From BM714 sp964644525 (GTDB taxonomy: Bacteria; Bacillota; Clostridia; Peptostreptococcales; BM714), in the NCBI GenBank assembly GCA_964644525.1, contig CAZXWC010000003.1, positions 1 to 56,892 of the forward strand: DNA of 56,892 nt. The letters are read 5' to 3'. Positions 41,876 to 50,401 of the stretch are shown here, in pieces. Under the pieces are notes generated by a model. The model saw nothing but the letters and a program-made list of their open reading frames with translations, did no database searches and was not told the DNA's origin. Within the stretch, counting starts at the first letter, position 1; each line of letters starts with the position of its first letter. The position numbers and the translations under genes were made by a program.

Positions 41876-43144
41876 ATGGCAAAAAGCGATGAGAGAAAGC
41901 AACTCAGATGCTCATTTTGTGGAAAAACGCAAGATCAAGTAAGGCGTTTGATTGCCGGACCCAATGTTTATATATGTGATGAGTGTGTTGAACTCTGCAT
42001 GGAAATAATCAAAGAGGAATTGAATGAGACTTTTGATGTGGAAATGTCTGGCATACTAAAGCCTGCAAAGATAAAGGAAATTCTTGATCAATATGTTATT
42101 GGGCAGGAAAGCGCCAAAAGGACATTGGCGGTTGCAGTCTACAACCACTATAAGAGAATAAATAAAGAAAAAAATGAAGACGATGTCGAATTACAGAAAA
42201 GCAACATTTTGCTTATAGGGCCAACCGGTTGTGGAAAGACGCTTTTGGCTCAGACATTGGCAAAGTTGCTTAAGGTTCCCTTTGCAATTGCTGACGCCAC
42301 ATCCCTCACAGAAGCTGGTTATGTTGGAGAAGATGTTGAAAACATACTTCTAAGGCTGATACAGGCTGCTGATTATGATGTGGAAAGAGCCAAGAAGGGA
42401 ATAATATATATCGACGAAATCGATAAGATATCAAGGAAATCTGACAATCCTTCAATTACAAGGGATGTCAGTGGAGAGGGTGTGCAACAGGCCCTTTTGA
42501 AGATAATAGAAGGAACCGTCGCCAGTGTTCCACCTCAAGGTGGAAGAAAGCATCCACAGCAGGAATTTATACAGATTGACACAAGTGACATTTTGTTTAT
42601 ATGCGGGGGAGCATTTGACGGAATAGAAAAAATAATCCAGAAGAGAATCGGAGAAAAGAATATAGGTTTCGTTGCCGATGTGATAGGCAAAGAAGAGCTG
42701 GAAATAGGGGCACTTCTGGAAAAAATTCTTCCAATGGATTTGCTTAGATACGGTTTGATTCCGGAATTCATCGGCCGTGTGCCCGTTTATGCGGGTTTGC
42801 ATGAACTGAAGGAAGATGCTCTGAAAAGGATACTTCTTGAACCGAAAAATGCCTTGGTCAAGCAGTACAAAAAGCTTTTTGAACTCGACGGCGTTGAACT
42901 CGAGTTTGAAGATGAGGCAATTGATGAAATTGTAACTGAAGCTGTCAAGCGCAACACAGGTGCAAGGGGCTTGAGAGGCATAATAGAAAGCGTAATGAGG
43001 GATATAATGTTTGATATTCCTTCCAGGGACGACATCAAAAAATGTATCGTAACGAGGGAAACGATCAGCAAAGGGGTCCAACCCAAACTGGTTTATGGAG
43101 AAAGCAAACGCAAGCGTGGCAAGAAGGAAGAAAATGCGTCTTAG
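41876..43144 (+). CDS. clpX: ClpX, ATPase subunit of ClpXP (422 aa)
   Basis: AAA+ unfoldase. N-terminal zinc-binding domain CSFCGKT to CDECVELC, Walker A GPTGCGKTLLAQTLA, Walker B IIYIDEIDKI, sensor and pore segments (TSLTEAGYVGEDVENI, GYVG pore loop) and the C-terminal small domain RNTGARGLRGIIE. Complete and typical. AAGAGGTG precedes the ATG. A terminator follows, so lon may have its own transcription start. Confidence 0.98.
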   Translation: MAKSDERKQLRCSFCGKTQDQVRRLIAGPNVYICDECVELCMEIIKEELNETFDVEMSGILKPAKIKEILDQYVIGQESAKRTLAVAVYNHYKRINKEKNEDDVELQKSNILLIGPTGCGKTLLAQTLAKLLKVPFAIADATSLTEAGYVGEDVENILLRLIQAADYDVERAKKGIIYIDEIDKISRKSDNPSITRDVSGEGVQQALLKIIEGTVASVPPQGGRKHPQQEFIQIDTSDILFICGGAFDGIEKIIQKRIGEKNIGFVADVIGKEELEIGALLEKILPMDLLRYGLIPEFIGRVPVYAGLHELKEDALKRILLEPKNALVKQYKKLFELDGVELEFEDEAIDEIVTEAVKRNTGARGLRGIIESVMRDIMFDIPSRDDIKKCIVTRETISKGVQPKLVYGESKRKRGKKEENAS

Positions 43145-43154
43145 AAATGACTGG

Positions 43155-43183
43155 ATAAGAAAGCGGGGTTCTCGCTTTCTTAT
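43155..43183 (+). terminator. Terminator of clpX
   Basis: ATAAGAAAGCG and CGCTTTCTTAT form an 11-bp perfect stem with a 7-nt loop and a TTAATTAA tail. Confidence 0.85.
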
Positions 43184-43266
43184 TTAATTAAACGGTTTTC
43201 GTAAATGAAAGCTGATTTCAAGAAATATGGTCTAATATGCGGACCGGCGACAAGGAGGGTTAAAAT

Positions 43267-45606
43267 ATGGATGAAATAAAGAAGAATCTGATAGAGCTTC
43301 CGATGATACCCCTAAGAGGGCTTACAGTTTTTCCTAATATGGTACTTCATTTTGACATAGGCAGGGAAAAGTCCATCAAGGCCTTGGAAGAAGCCATGAT
43401 GATGGATCAAATGATATTTTTGTCATCGCAGAAGGAAGTAGAGGTTGATTTACCTACAGGTTCTGATTTTTATAAAGTGGGAACTGTTTCTAAAATAAAG
43501 CAAATGCTAAAGTTACCAGGTGATGCAATCCGTGTGCTTGTGGAAGGCGTTGATCGTGGTAAAATAGTTGAGATTGTTGAGGAAACACCTTTTTTCAGGG
43601 TCGAAATTGAAGAATACATTGATGAGGACAAAATGGAAGTGACCAAGGAATGCGAGGCGTTGATGCGTACCGTAATAAATGCTTTTGAAGAATACATCAG
43701 CGCGAGCACCAAGCTTTCTCCAGAAGTTCTTATAACCGTTTCTTCTATAGAGGAACCCGGGCGACTGGCGGATGCGGCGGCATCACATATGATTCTTAAA
43801 ACGAGTCAGAAACAAGAAATACTCGAGGCGCTCAATCCCAAGGAACGTTTGGAAGTGCTTTACCAGATACTCTTGAAGGAAATTGAAATACTGGAAATTG
43901 AAAATGAGATAGACAAGAAGGTTAGAAAACGCCTAAACAAGATTCAGAAAGACTATTATCTTAAAGAACAAATGAAGGCCATTCAGGACGAGTTGGGTGA
44001 AGGTCCAGGTCTTGACAACGATATAGAGGAGCTTTATCAGAAACTTGATAAAGCCAAAATACCTAAAAACGTAAGGGAAAAAGCCGAAAAGGAAATAAAA
44101 CGTTTGAAAATGATGTCGCCTGGTTCTGCGGAGGGAAACGTTATAAGGACTTATGTGACATGGCTTTTGGAATTGCCGTGGAACAAGCAGACCAAGGACA
44201 GTATTGATATTAAAAAGGCCAAGAAAATTCTTGAAGAGGACCACTATGGGTTAAAAGATGTAAAAGAACGAATATTGGAATACCTTGCCATACGCAAGCT
44301 TGTAAAAAGCATGAAAGGGCCAATAATATGTCTTGTAGGCCCTCCGGGGGTAGGCAAAACGTCAATAGCCAAATCAATTGCAAGGTCGCTTAATCGTAAA
44401 TTCGTCCGAATGTCTTTAGGCGGGGTAAGGGATGAAGCGGAAATTCGTGGCCACAGGAGAACTTATATAGGGGCTATACCTGGTAGAATAATAACGGCTG
44501 TAAAGGATGCAAACAGCAAGAACCCGGTTTTCCTTTTTGACGAGATAGACAAGATAAGCAGTAATTTCAGGGGGGATCCGGCTTCGGCTTTGCTTGAGGT
44601 TTTAGACCCTGAACAAAACAAGGAGTTCACAGACAACTATCTTGAGATGCCTTTTGACCTTTCTAAGGTTATGTTTTTAACCACTGCAAATTCATTGGGC
44701 GACATCCCCAGACCACTTATGGACAGGATGGAAATCATAAAGGTTTCAGGCTATACCGAACCGGAAAAAACTAAGATTGCCGTACGATATCTTTTGCCTA
44801 AACAATTGAAGGAACATGGATTAAAGCCTGAAAATCTTTCGATTTCGGACAAAACCATAAAGGATATAATTAATTTCTATACCAGAGAATCCGGGGTGAG
44901 GGAACTCGAAAGACAGGTTGCCAAGATTTGCAGGAAAGCGGCTGTAAAGATTGTCGAGGAAAAAATCGATACAGTCCGAATTACAAAGTCAAACCTTGAC
45001 AAATACTTGGGAAAAAAGAAGTACAAGTATGATGTATTGAGCCAGAAAAGCGAATTGGGGCTTGCCACTGGATTGGCGTGGACGACCGTAGGCGGGGAAA
45101 CATTGACTATAGAGGCGACTTTGATGAGCGGGAAAGGTGAAATAACACTGACCGGGCAATTGGGCGATGTAATGAAAGAGTCGGCACAGGCAGGAATAAG
45201 CTATATCAGAAGCAAGGCCGAATCGCTTGGAATCGATAAGGCTTTTCATAAGAAAACGGATGTGCACATTCATATACCGGAAGGAGCAATACCGAAAGAC
45301 GGTCCTTCAGCGGGCATTACAATGGCTACAGCCGTAATTTCCGCATTGACCGGCAGACCTGTAAACAGGGAGGTTGCCATGACGGGAGAAATCACTTTGA
45401 GGGGAAGGGTTCTTCCAATTGGAGGGCTCAAGGAAAAATCTCTTGCTGCTGAAAGAGCTGGGATCAAGAAGATTTTGATACCAAAGGAAAATGAAAAGGA
45501 CTTGGAAGAAATACCGGCTATAGTCAGGCGGAAGGTGAAATTTGTTCCGGTTGAAAGTATGGACGAGGTAATTAGCCATGCTCTTGTGGCAGGGGAACAG
45601 AAATGA
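43267..45606 (+). CDS. lon: Lon protease, LonA type (779 aa)
   Basis: ATP-dependent serine protease. N-terminal substrate domain (IPLRGLTVFPNMVLHFDIGREKS), AAA+ domain with GPPGVGKTSIAKSIA and FLFDEIDKI, and the protease domain with Ser681 (KDGPSAGIT) and Lys724 (GGLKEKSLAA), 43 residues apart as expected for the Ser-Lys dyad. Complete at 779 residues. AAGGAGGG precedes the start; its stop overlaps engB as ATGA. Confidence 0.98.
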   Translation: MDEIKKNLIELPMIPLRGLTVFPNMVLHFDIGREKSIKALEEAMMMDQMIFLSSQKEVEVDLPTGSDFYKVGTVSKIKQMLKLPGDAIRVLVEGVDRGKIVEIVEETPFFRVEIEEYIDEDKMEVTKECEALMRTVINAFEEYISASTKLSPEVLITVSSIEEPGRLADAAASHMILKTSQKQEILEALNPKERLEVLYQILLKEIEILEIENEIDKKVRKRLNKIQKDYYLKEQMKAIQDELGEGPGLDNDIEELYQKLDKAKIPKNVREKAEKEIKRLKMMSPGSAEGNVIRTYVTWLLELPWNKQTKDSIDIKKAKKILEEDHYGLKDVKERILEYLAIRKLVKSMKGPIICLVGPPGVGKTSIAKSIARSLNRKFVRMSLGGVRDEAEIRGHRRTYIGAIPGRIITAVKDANSKNPVFLFDEIDKISSNFRGDPASALLEVLDPEQNKEFTDNYLEMPFDLSKVMFLTTANSLGDIPRPLMDRMEIIKVSGYTEPEKTKIAVRYLLPKQLKEHGLKPENLSISDKTIKDIINFYTRESGVRELERQVAKICRKAAVKIVEEKIDTVRITKSNLDKYLGKKKYKYDVLSQKSELGLATGLAWTTVGGETLTIEATLMSGKGEITLTGQLGDVMKESAQAGISYIRSKAESLGIDKAFHKKTDVHIHIPEGAIPKDGPSAGITMATAVISALTGRPVNREVAMTGEITLRGRVLPIGGLKEKSLAAERAGIKKILIPKENEKDLEEIPAIVRRKVKFVPVESMDEVISHALVAGEQK

Positions 45607-46208
45607 AAATTAAAAATGCCGATTTTGTAATAAGTGCTGTCAGTCCGGCACAGTATCCGGAGGACAATTTGCCTGAAATTGCTTTTGCCGGACGTTCCAA
45701 TGTTGGAAAATCCTCTCTCATAAATATGTTAGTAAACAGGAAAAAAATGGCCAGGACAAGCTCTACACCGGGAAAGACGCAGACTATAAATTTTTACAGA
45801 ATCAATGATCTGCTTTACTTTGTCGATCTTCAGGGTTATGGATATGCAAAGGTTTCCAAAAAAAGCAGGGAATCATGGGGCAAGAGTATAGAAAGATATC
45901 TGCATAACAGACAAATGCTGATGAGCGTATTTCTTTTGGTGGATATTCGACATGAGCCTTCTAAACTTGATAAAACAATGTATGATTGGATACGGGGTCA
46001 GGGATACAGGGGGATTGTTCTTGCAACCAAGACCGACAAGATTCCAAAGAGCAGGAAGGAAACCCATCTCAAGACTATAAGAAAAACACTTGAAATGGAT
46101 GAAGCAGATTTGCTTATTCCTGTTTCTCTTAAGACCAAAGCGGGTCGCGAAGAAATTTGGGAGACGATTGACGACAAGATGGCGGAGTATGGATTGTTTG
46201 AAGATTGA
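45603..46208 (+). CDS. engB: Ribosome-biogenesis GTPase EngB/YsxC (201 aa)
   Basis: Small GTPase needed for 50S ribosome assembly. G1 GRSNVGKSSLIN, G3 DLQGYGYAKVS, G4 TKTDKIP, and G5-like VSLKTKAG are in order. It overlaps lon by 4 bp, the usual lon-engB arrangement in Firmicutes. The operon ends at a bidirectional terminator shared with the convergent EamA gene. Confidence 0.97.
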   Translation: MKIKNADFVISAVSPAQYPEDNLPEIAFAGRSNVGKSSLINMLVNRKKMARTSSTPGKTQTINFYRINDLLYFVDLQGYGYAKVSKKSRESWGKSIERYLHNRQMLMSVFLLVDIRHEPSKLDKTMYDWIRGQGYRGIVLATKTDKIPKSRKETHLKTIRKTLEMDEADLLIPVSLKTKAGREEIWETIDDKMAEYGLFED

Positions 46209-46213
46209 TTGAT

Positions 46214-46273
46214 AAAAAAATATGTTCCACCTGGAGAGGTAATAGGAAAAAGATTGCCGCTTCAGTGGGAACA
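46214..46273. terminator. Bidirectional terminator between engB and convergent EamA gene
   Basis: AAAAAATATGTTCC and GGGAACATATTTTTT arms enclose a loop of about 30 nt; A and T runs at both ends suit both strands. Confidence 0.88.
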
Positions 46274-46279
46274 TATTTT

Positions 46280-47170
46280 TTATGCGGAAATATGCCCGCT
46301 TCGTCTTTTTCTGAAAGGATTAAGCTCCGAGAGAATAACACCTGAAAGAATGAGTGATGCGCCCAAAAGGCTTTGATTTGAAAGAAGAGTACCGTAGACT
46401 AGAAATTCGCAAATTGAGGCAAAAACAGGTTCTCCGGAATAAATGAGTGCAGTATGCGATGCTGTAGTGTATTTTTGTGCTTTGTTTTGTGCTATGAAAG
46501 CCATAGCCGTGCAGGCTATGCTCAGGAAAAGCATTGAAGCCCAATCGGCAATTGTTGATGGAATAGCTGGTGGTTCAAAAATAAGCGCTGCAATTCCGCT
46601 GAAAAAACCGACACTGAAAATCTGGGTTATTGATAAAATTATGGCATTGCCTTTTTTTGCGAAGACGCCGACGGTAATTATATGCATTGCGAAACTGATT
46701 GCCGCAAAAAATGTGAGAAAGTCTCCGAAATTTATGTAGGAAAAGCCTCCTCCGTTTCCCAAAGTCAGTAAGGCAAGTCCGACAAGTGCCATTACAGCAC
46801 CTAAAATTGCGGAAAAGGAGAGTTTGCTTTTTAGAAAAACGGTACTGATTATGGGTACAAGAACCACTGAAAAACCTGTTATAAAAGCCGAGTTCGATAT
46901 GCTTGTGTACAGAAGCCCGATTGTCTGAAAAGCGTATCCCGCGAAAAGCACAAAACCGATGAACATTCCTGTGAAAAACATTTTGGGAGTTATATATTTC
47001 AATTGCTTTTTGAAGAAAAATGCAGCTATTAATGCCGCAATCAAAAATCTTTGTGAGAGAAAATTGAAAACCCCTATTTCTTCAATTAGCAATTTGGTCA
47101 ATATGAAAGAAACCCCCCATGTCATTGTTACGAAGACAAGAGCGGCGTCGGCTTTGTATTGTTTCTTCAT
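46280..47170 (-). CDS. EamA/DMT-family transporter (296 aa)
   Basis: Ten-helix DMT transporter in two EamA repeats: ALVFVTMTWGVSFILTKLLIEE at the start and FGDFLTFFAAISFAMHIITVG in the second half, ending with a positively charged tail RKRRSG. Substrate unknown; it is unrelated at first sight to the paralogue at 31101. The ATG read at 47170 is chosen (AGGGGG upstream); an in-frame ATG ten codons earlier would overlap the operator region. A promoter with flanking inverted repeat lies directly upstream. Confidence 0.88.
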   Translation of the reverse strand: MKKQYKADAALVFVTMTWGVSFILTKLLIEEIGVFNFLSQRFLIAALIAAFFFKKQLKYITPKMFFTGMFIGFVLFAGYAFQTIGLLYTSISNSAFITGFSVVLVPIISTVFLKSKLSFSAILGAVMALVGLALLTLGNGGGFSYINFGDFLTFFAAISFAMHIITVGVFAKKGNAIILSITQIFSVGFFSGIAALIFEPPAIPSTIADWASMLFLSIACTAMAFIAQNKAQKYTTASHTALIYSGEPVFASICEFLVYGTLLSNQSLLGASLILSGVILSELNPFRKRRSGHISA

Positions 47171-47187
47171 TTCCGTATACCCCCTGA

Positions 47188-47241
47188 TTTGACTATACAT
47201 GCATCAAAATCATTATATTGAAACTAATATAAATAGTCAAA
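47188..47241 (-). promoter_or_regulatory. Sigma-A promoter of EamA gene with flanking inverted repeat
   Basis: On the minus strand TTGACT (47240-47235) and TATAAT (47217-47212) are spaced by 17 bp. TTTGACTAT at 47188-47196 and ATAGTCAAA at 47233-47241 are exact complements; one arm covers the -35 box and the other lies in the untranslated leader, an arrangement suggestive of an operator. Confidence 0.72.
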
Positions 47242-47307
47242 CAGGAAGGAAAGTGAAAAATCTTCTATTGCAAGGCAAAGCAGAAATTGATGTTTTTCTA
47301 CAGTCTG

Positions 47308-47334
47308 AAACCCCCTGTTTTTACAGGGGGTTTT
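47308..47334. terminator. Terminator of the rubredoxin gene
   Basis: AAACCCCCTG and CAGGGGGTTT form a 10-bp stem with a 6-nt loop. It lies directly behind the rubredoxin stop on the minus strand; a T run is longer in the plus direction. Confidence 0.75.
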
Positions 47335-47345
47335 GCTGTGAATTA

Positions 47346-47507
47346 TTATTCTACTGGCTCGAACATGTCTTTTGTTACTCCGCACATGGGGCAAGTCCAA
47401 TCATCGGGGATATCTTCAAAAGCTGTACCGGGTTCAATTCCACCGTCCGGGTCTCCGATTTCTGGGTCGTAAACATATCCGCATGGTATACATTTAAATT
47501 TTTTCAT
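47346..47507 (-). CDS. Rubredoxin (53 aa)
   Basis: One-iron electron-transfer protein: two cysteine pairs, CIPCGYVYDP near the start and CPMCGV near the end, coordinate Fe(SCys)4; GDPDGGIEPGTAFEDIPDDW is the standard middle part. Length is the typical 53 residues. AAGGAGG lies 7 bp before the ATG. A promoter (minus strand) is visible upstream. In anaerobes it passes electrons to oxygen- and superoxide-detoxifying enzymes; none is encoded next to it. Confidence 0.97.
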   Translation of the reverse strand: MKKFKCIPCGYVYDPEIGDPDGGIEPGTAFEDIPDDWTCPMCGVTKDMFEPVE

Positions 47508-47553
47508 GTAAAGCCTCCTTAAATTAATTTAATTTATATAATTATATATACCA

Positions 47554-47582
47554 ATTATAAAATATTATAAACATGAAGACAA
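47554..47582 (-). promoter_or_regulatory. Sigma-A promoter of rubredoxin gene
   Basis: On the minus strand TTGTCT and TATAAT are spaced by 17 bp, about 45 bp upstream of the start codon. Confidence 0.7.
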
Positions 47583-47595
47583 TGATTTCCTCGAA

Positions 47596-47623
47596 TTGAA
47601 TGAAGGATAAATAATGGTATAAT
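47596..47623 (+). promoter_or_regulatory. Promoter of the M29 aminopeptidase gene
   Basis: TTGAAT and TATAAT are spaced by 16 bp, with an extended -10 (TGG). It diverges from the rubredoxin promoter. Confidence 0.65.
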
Positions 47624-47653
47624 TATTTTAATAAATAATAGAGGAGAGATTAT

Positions 47654-48772
47654 ATGGATCCGAGAATCGAAAAACTTGCTGAAAATCTGATTGGATATTC
47701 TTGTAGATTGAAAAAGAACGAAAAAGTTTTGATTGAATACAAGGGAAATGAAACCAAGCTCTTGGTTCAGGCATTGGTGAGATCGGCCTACGATGTTGGG
47801 GGGATTCCTTTTTTATGGCAAAGGGACGACACTTTGCTTAGGGAAATATTAAAAAATTCTGAAGACGGGCAAATAGATTTAATGGCAGATGTCGACCTTT
47901 CCCTTATGAAAAAGATGGATGCATACATAGGAATAAGAGGATCTGAAAATGTAAGTGAGCTTGGCGATTTGGATACAGAAAAAATAAAAAAATATGTTGA
48001 TAGATATCAAAATCCCGTACATGGTGATGAGAGAGTCAACAATACCAAATGGGTCATACTGAGATATCCAAATTATTCTATGGCGCAATTGGCAGACATG
48101 AGTCTTGAAGCTTTTGAGGATTTCTATTTCAAGGTCTGCAATCTCGACTATGGAAAGATGTCTCAGGCCATGGACAGCCTTGTGGAGATTATGGAGAATA
48201 CGGACAGAGTTAGCATAAAAGGGCCGGGTACGGACATAAGCTTTTCAATAAAGGGAATTCCGGCCATAAAATGCGCGGGAGAAATGAATATACCTGACGG
48301 CGAGGTTTTTACGGCACCCGTGAAGGATTCTGTAAATGGAAGAATTTCATACAATTGCCCGGCTGTGTACCAAGGGGTAACATATGAGGGTATTGTGCTC
48401 GATTTTAAAGATGGCAAAATAGTTGATGCCAAAGCCAATGATACAAAACGCATAAATGATGTGTTCGATACTGACGAGGGGGCAAGATTTGTAGGTGAAT
48501 TTGCAATAGGCGTCAATCCTTATATAGAGAAGGCGATGAAGGACACATTGTTTGATGAAAAAATAAAAGGAAGTTTTCATTTCACGCCAGGCAGATGTTA
48601 TGAAGAAGCTTCAAACGGTAATGATTCGTCTATACATTGGGATTTGGTTTGTATACAGAGACCGGAATATGGGGGAGGAGAAATTTATTTTGACGATGTT
48701 CTTGTAAGAAAGGACGGGGTTTTTGTTATAGAGGAGCTTTATCCTTTAAATCCCGAAAATCTTATAGATTGA
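47654..48772 (+). CDS. Aminopeptidase, M29 family (372 aa)
   Basis: Cytosolic metal-dependent aminopeptidase of the AmpS/AmpT type. RIEKLAENLIGYSCRLKKNEKVLIE is the family N-terminus, EMNIPDGEVFTAPVKDSVNG carries a metal-binding glutamate, and SSIHWDLV near the C-terminus contains the metal-binding His and Asp. Slightly shorter than the 410-residue norm, mainly in the middle, but the active-site segments are intact. It would release amino acids from peptides for fermentation. GAGGAGAG precedes the ATG. Confidence 0.9.
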   Translation: MDPRIEKLAENLIGYSCRLKKNEKVLIEYKGNETKLLVQALVRSAYDVGGIPFLWQRDDTLLREILKNSEDGQIDLMADVDLSLMKKMDAYIGIRGSENVSELGDLDTEKIKKYVDRYQNPVHGDERVNNTKWVILRYPNYSMAQLADMSLEAFEDFYFKVCNLDYGKMSQAMDSLVEIMENTDRVSIKGPGTDISFSIKGIPAIKCAGEMNIPDGEVFTAPVKDSVNGRISYNCPAVYQGVTYEGIVLDFKDGKIVDAKANDTKRINDVFDTDEGARFVGEFAIGVNPYIEKAMKDTLFDEKIKGSFHFTPGRCYEEASNGNDSSIHWDLVCIQRPEYGGGEIYFDDVLVRKDGVFVIEELYPLNPENLID

Positions 48773-48939
48773 AAAATCTTTTGGCTTTTAAGTTTTAAAT
48801 TGTTTGTTTGGCATACAGTTGTATATTGAATCGGATTGAATACGCCTTTTCATATTTGTTTATAGACGCTAATTTATATATGATAATAATATAAACAACA
48901 ATGAGGTTGTTTTTTAAAGGAACCGAATGGAGGGATACT

Positions 48940-49566
48940 ATGGAATCAAGAGATGACGAAGCACCGATTTATAGTAGTAAAAAAATCGATGTAGAAAAAA
49001 TCAGCGTAAAGAAGGCTGAGAAGAAAGATGTTGCTGGTATTTTTGGGGTTGCAGAGAGTGTTGGAACGAGCAAGAACGATTCATACAGCGGATTTTTGAT
49101 GGACGACTATAAATCCGATCCGGAGTATTATATGGGAGTTTTCACTAAAATGGTGGAAAAGCTTGATTATTTTTATGTTGCTAAGGACCGTGAAGTTGTC
49201 GGTTTTTTAATGGCTTACACAAAGGAACAATGGCTTTCGGAAAACCCCGAATGGGTTTCAAAGGTTCATTGGTCGCCTGAATTCGATTTGGGCAAAATAA
49301 AGAGTTTTGTATTGGTGGACAAGATTGCAATAATGAAAAATTGCAGCGGAAAAGGAGTCGGAAGCGCTTTGTATAGACGTTTTATTAAGGATTTGAAGAC
49401 GGCTGGTGTGGAAGGCATATTTTCGGAGACGATAATATATCCAACTCCGAATTTTGCATCGCTTTCATTTCGTAAAAAGCAGAAACATATGCTTGCGGGG
49501 ATTCGTTATGAAGAATTTGAAGGAAAAATTCTGGCAGATGGGATATATTACAAACCCGTGAAATAA
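48940..49566 (+). CDS. GNAT-family N-acetyltransferase (208 aa)
   Basis: N-terminal polar stretch of about 25 residues, then a GNAT domain: ISVKKAEKKDVAGIFGVAES, YVAKDREVVGFLMAY, and the acetyl-CoA loop IMKNCSGKGVGSALYRRFIKDL (the R/QxxGxG/A motif). Acceptor unknown. ATG at 48940 follows GGAGGG; an ATG at 48901 lacks a good ribosome binding site. A 13-bp hairpin follows. Confidence 0.87.
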   Translation: MESRDDEAPIYSSKKIDVEKISVKKAEKKDVAGIFGVAESVGTSKNDSYSGFLMDDYKSDPEYYMGVFTKMVEKLDYFYVAKDREVVGFLMAYTKEQWLSENPEWVSKVHWSPEFDLGKIKSFVLVDKIAIMKNCSGKGVGSALYRRFIKDLKTAGVEGIFSETIIYPTPNFASLSFRKKQKHMLAGIRYEEFEGKILADGIYYKPVK

Positions 49567-49626
49567 TAGCGAAATCAAATAAAGAGTCAGGATTTAAAAT
49601 AAATTTTCTTGTTATGGGTAGATATA

Positions 49627-49660
49627 TAAGGGCACATTCCGACAGACGAATGTGTCCTTA
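49627..49660 (+). terminator. Hairpin between GNAT gene and ABC export operon
   Basis: TAAGGGCACATTC and GAATGTGTCCTTA pair over 13 bp with one G-U. No T run follows, so termination strength is uncertain; it may be a leader hairpin of the ABC operon. Confidence 0.55.
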
Positions 49661-49687
49661 TGGAACATGAAAAGGGAGAGCAGCCAC

Positions 49688-50401
49688 ATGACGGGCAAAA
49701 CAACATTGATGATAGTTGAAAAAATAAGCAAATGTTATCAGATGGGAGAAGTCGAGGTCAGAGCTCTGGAAGACGCTTCCTTTGAAATTTACGATGGTGA
49801 GTTTGTGGTTATACTCGGCCCCAGTGGTTCAGGGAAAAGCACACTGCTTAATATTATCGGAGGCATGGATGTGCCTTCGGGTGGAAACGTGCTTTTTAAG
49901 GATGAAGAGATAACATTGTATGGCGACAAAAAGTTGACGATGTACAGAAGAAATAGTGTTGGTTTTGTATTCCAGTTCTATAATCTTATGGCGAATTTGA
50001 CTGCAAGAGAAAACGTTGAACTTGCTTCGGAAATATGCGAAAATCCATTGGAAGTCGATTTGGTGATGGAAGAAGTCAATCTCACAGAAAGGATGGATCA
50101 TTTTCCTTCTCAAATGAGTGGAGGAGAGCAACAAAGGGTAGCTATAGCAAGGGCTGTTGCAAAAAACCCTGATATATTGCTCTGTGACGAGCCCACGGGC
50201 GCATTGGACTTCAAAACAGGTCTTTCTATTTTATCCCTTCTTAATAAGGTTAACAAAAACCATGGCAAGACGGTTATGATAATAACCCATAATGCAGCAA
50301 TAGCAGACATGGCCGACCGTGTAATAAAGATGAGGAGTGGCCGGATAATTTCCGACAAGTACAATAAAGAGCCTATACCCCCTGAAAGGATTGTATGGTG
50401 A
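49688..50401 (+). CDS. ABC transporter ATP-binding protein, MacB/LolD type (237 aa)
   Basis: ATPase with Walker A GPSGSGKST, signature MSGGEQQRVAIARA, Walker B LLCDEPTGALD and the switch ITHN, typical of the FtsX-coupled (MacB/LolD/DevA) branch of ABC proteins. Start ATG at 49688 follows GGGAGAG. It overlaps the FtsX permease gene, and an HlyD-type adaptor follows; together they form a tripartite-like export or lipid-handling complex. Confidence 0.92.
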   Translation: MTGKTTLMIVEKISKCYQMGEVEVRALEDASFEIYDGEFVVILGPSGSGKSTLLNIIGGMDVPSGGNVLFKDEEITLYGDKKLTMYRRNSVGFVFQFYNLMANLTARENVELASEICENPLEVDLVMEEVNLTERMDHFPSQMSGGEQQRVAIARAVAKNPDILLCDEPTGALDFKTGLSILSLLNKVNKNHGKTVMIITHNAAIADMADRVIKMRSGRIISDKYNKEPIPPERIVW

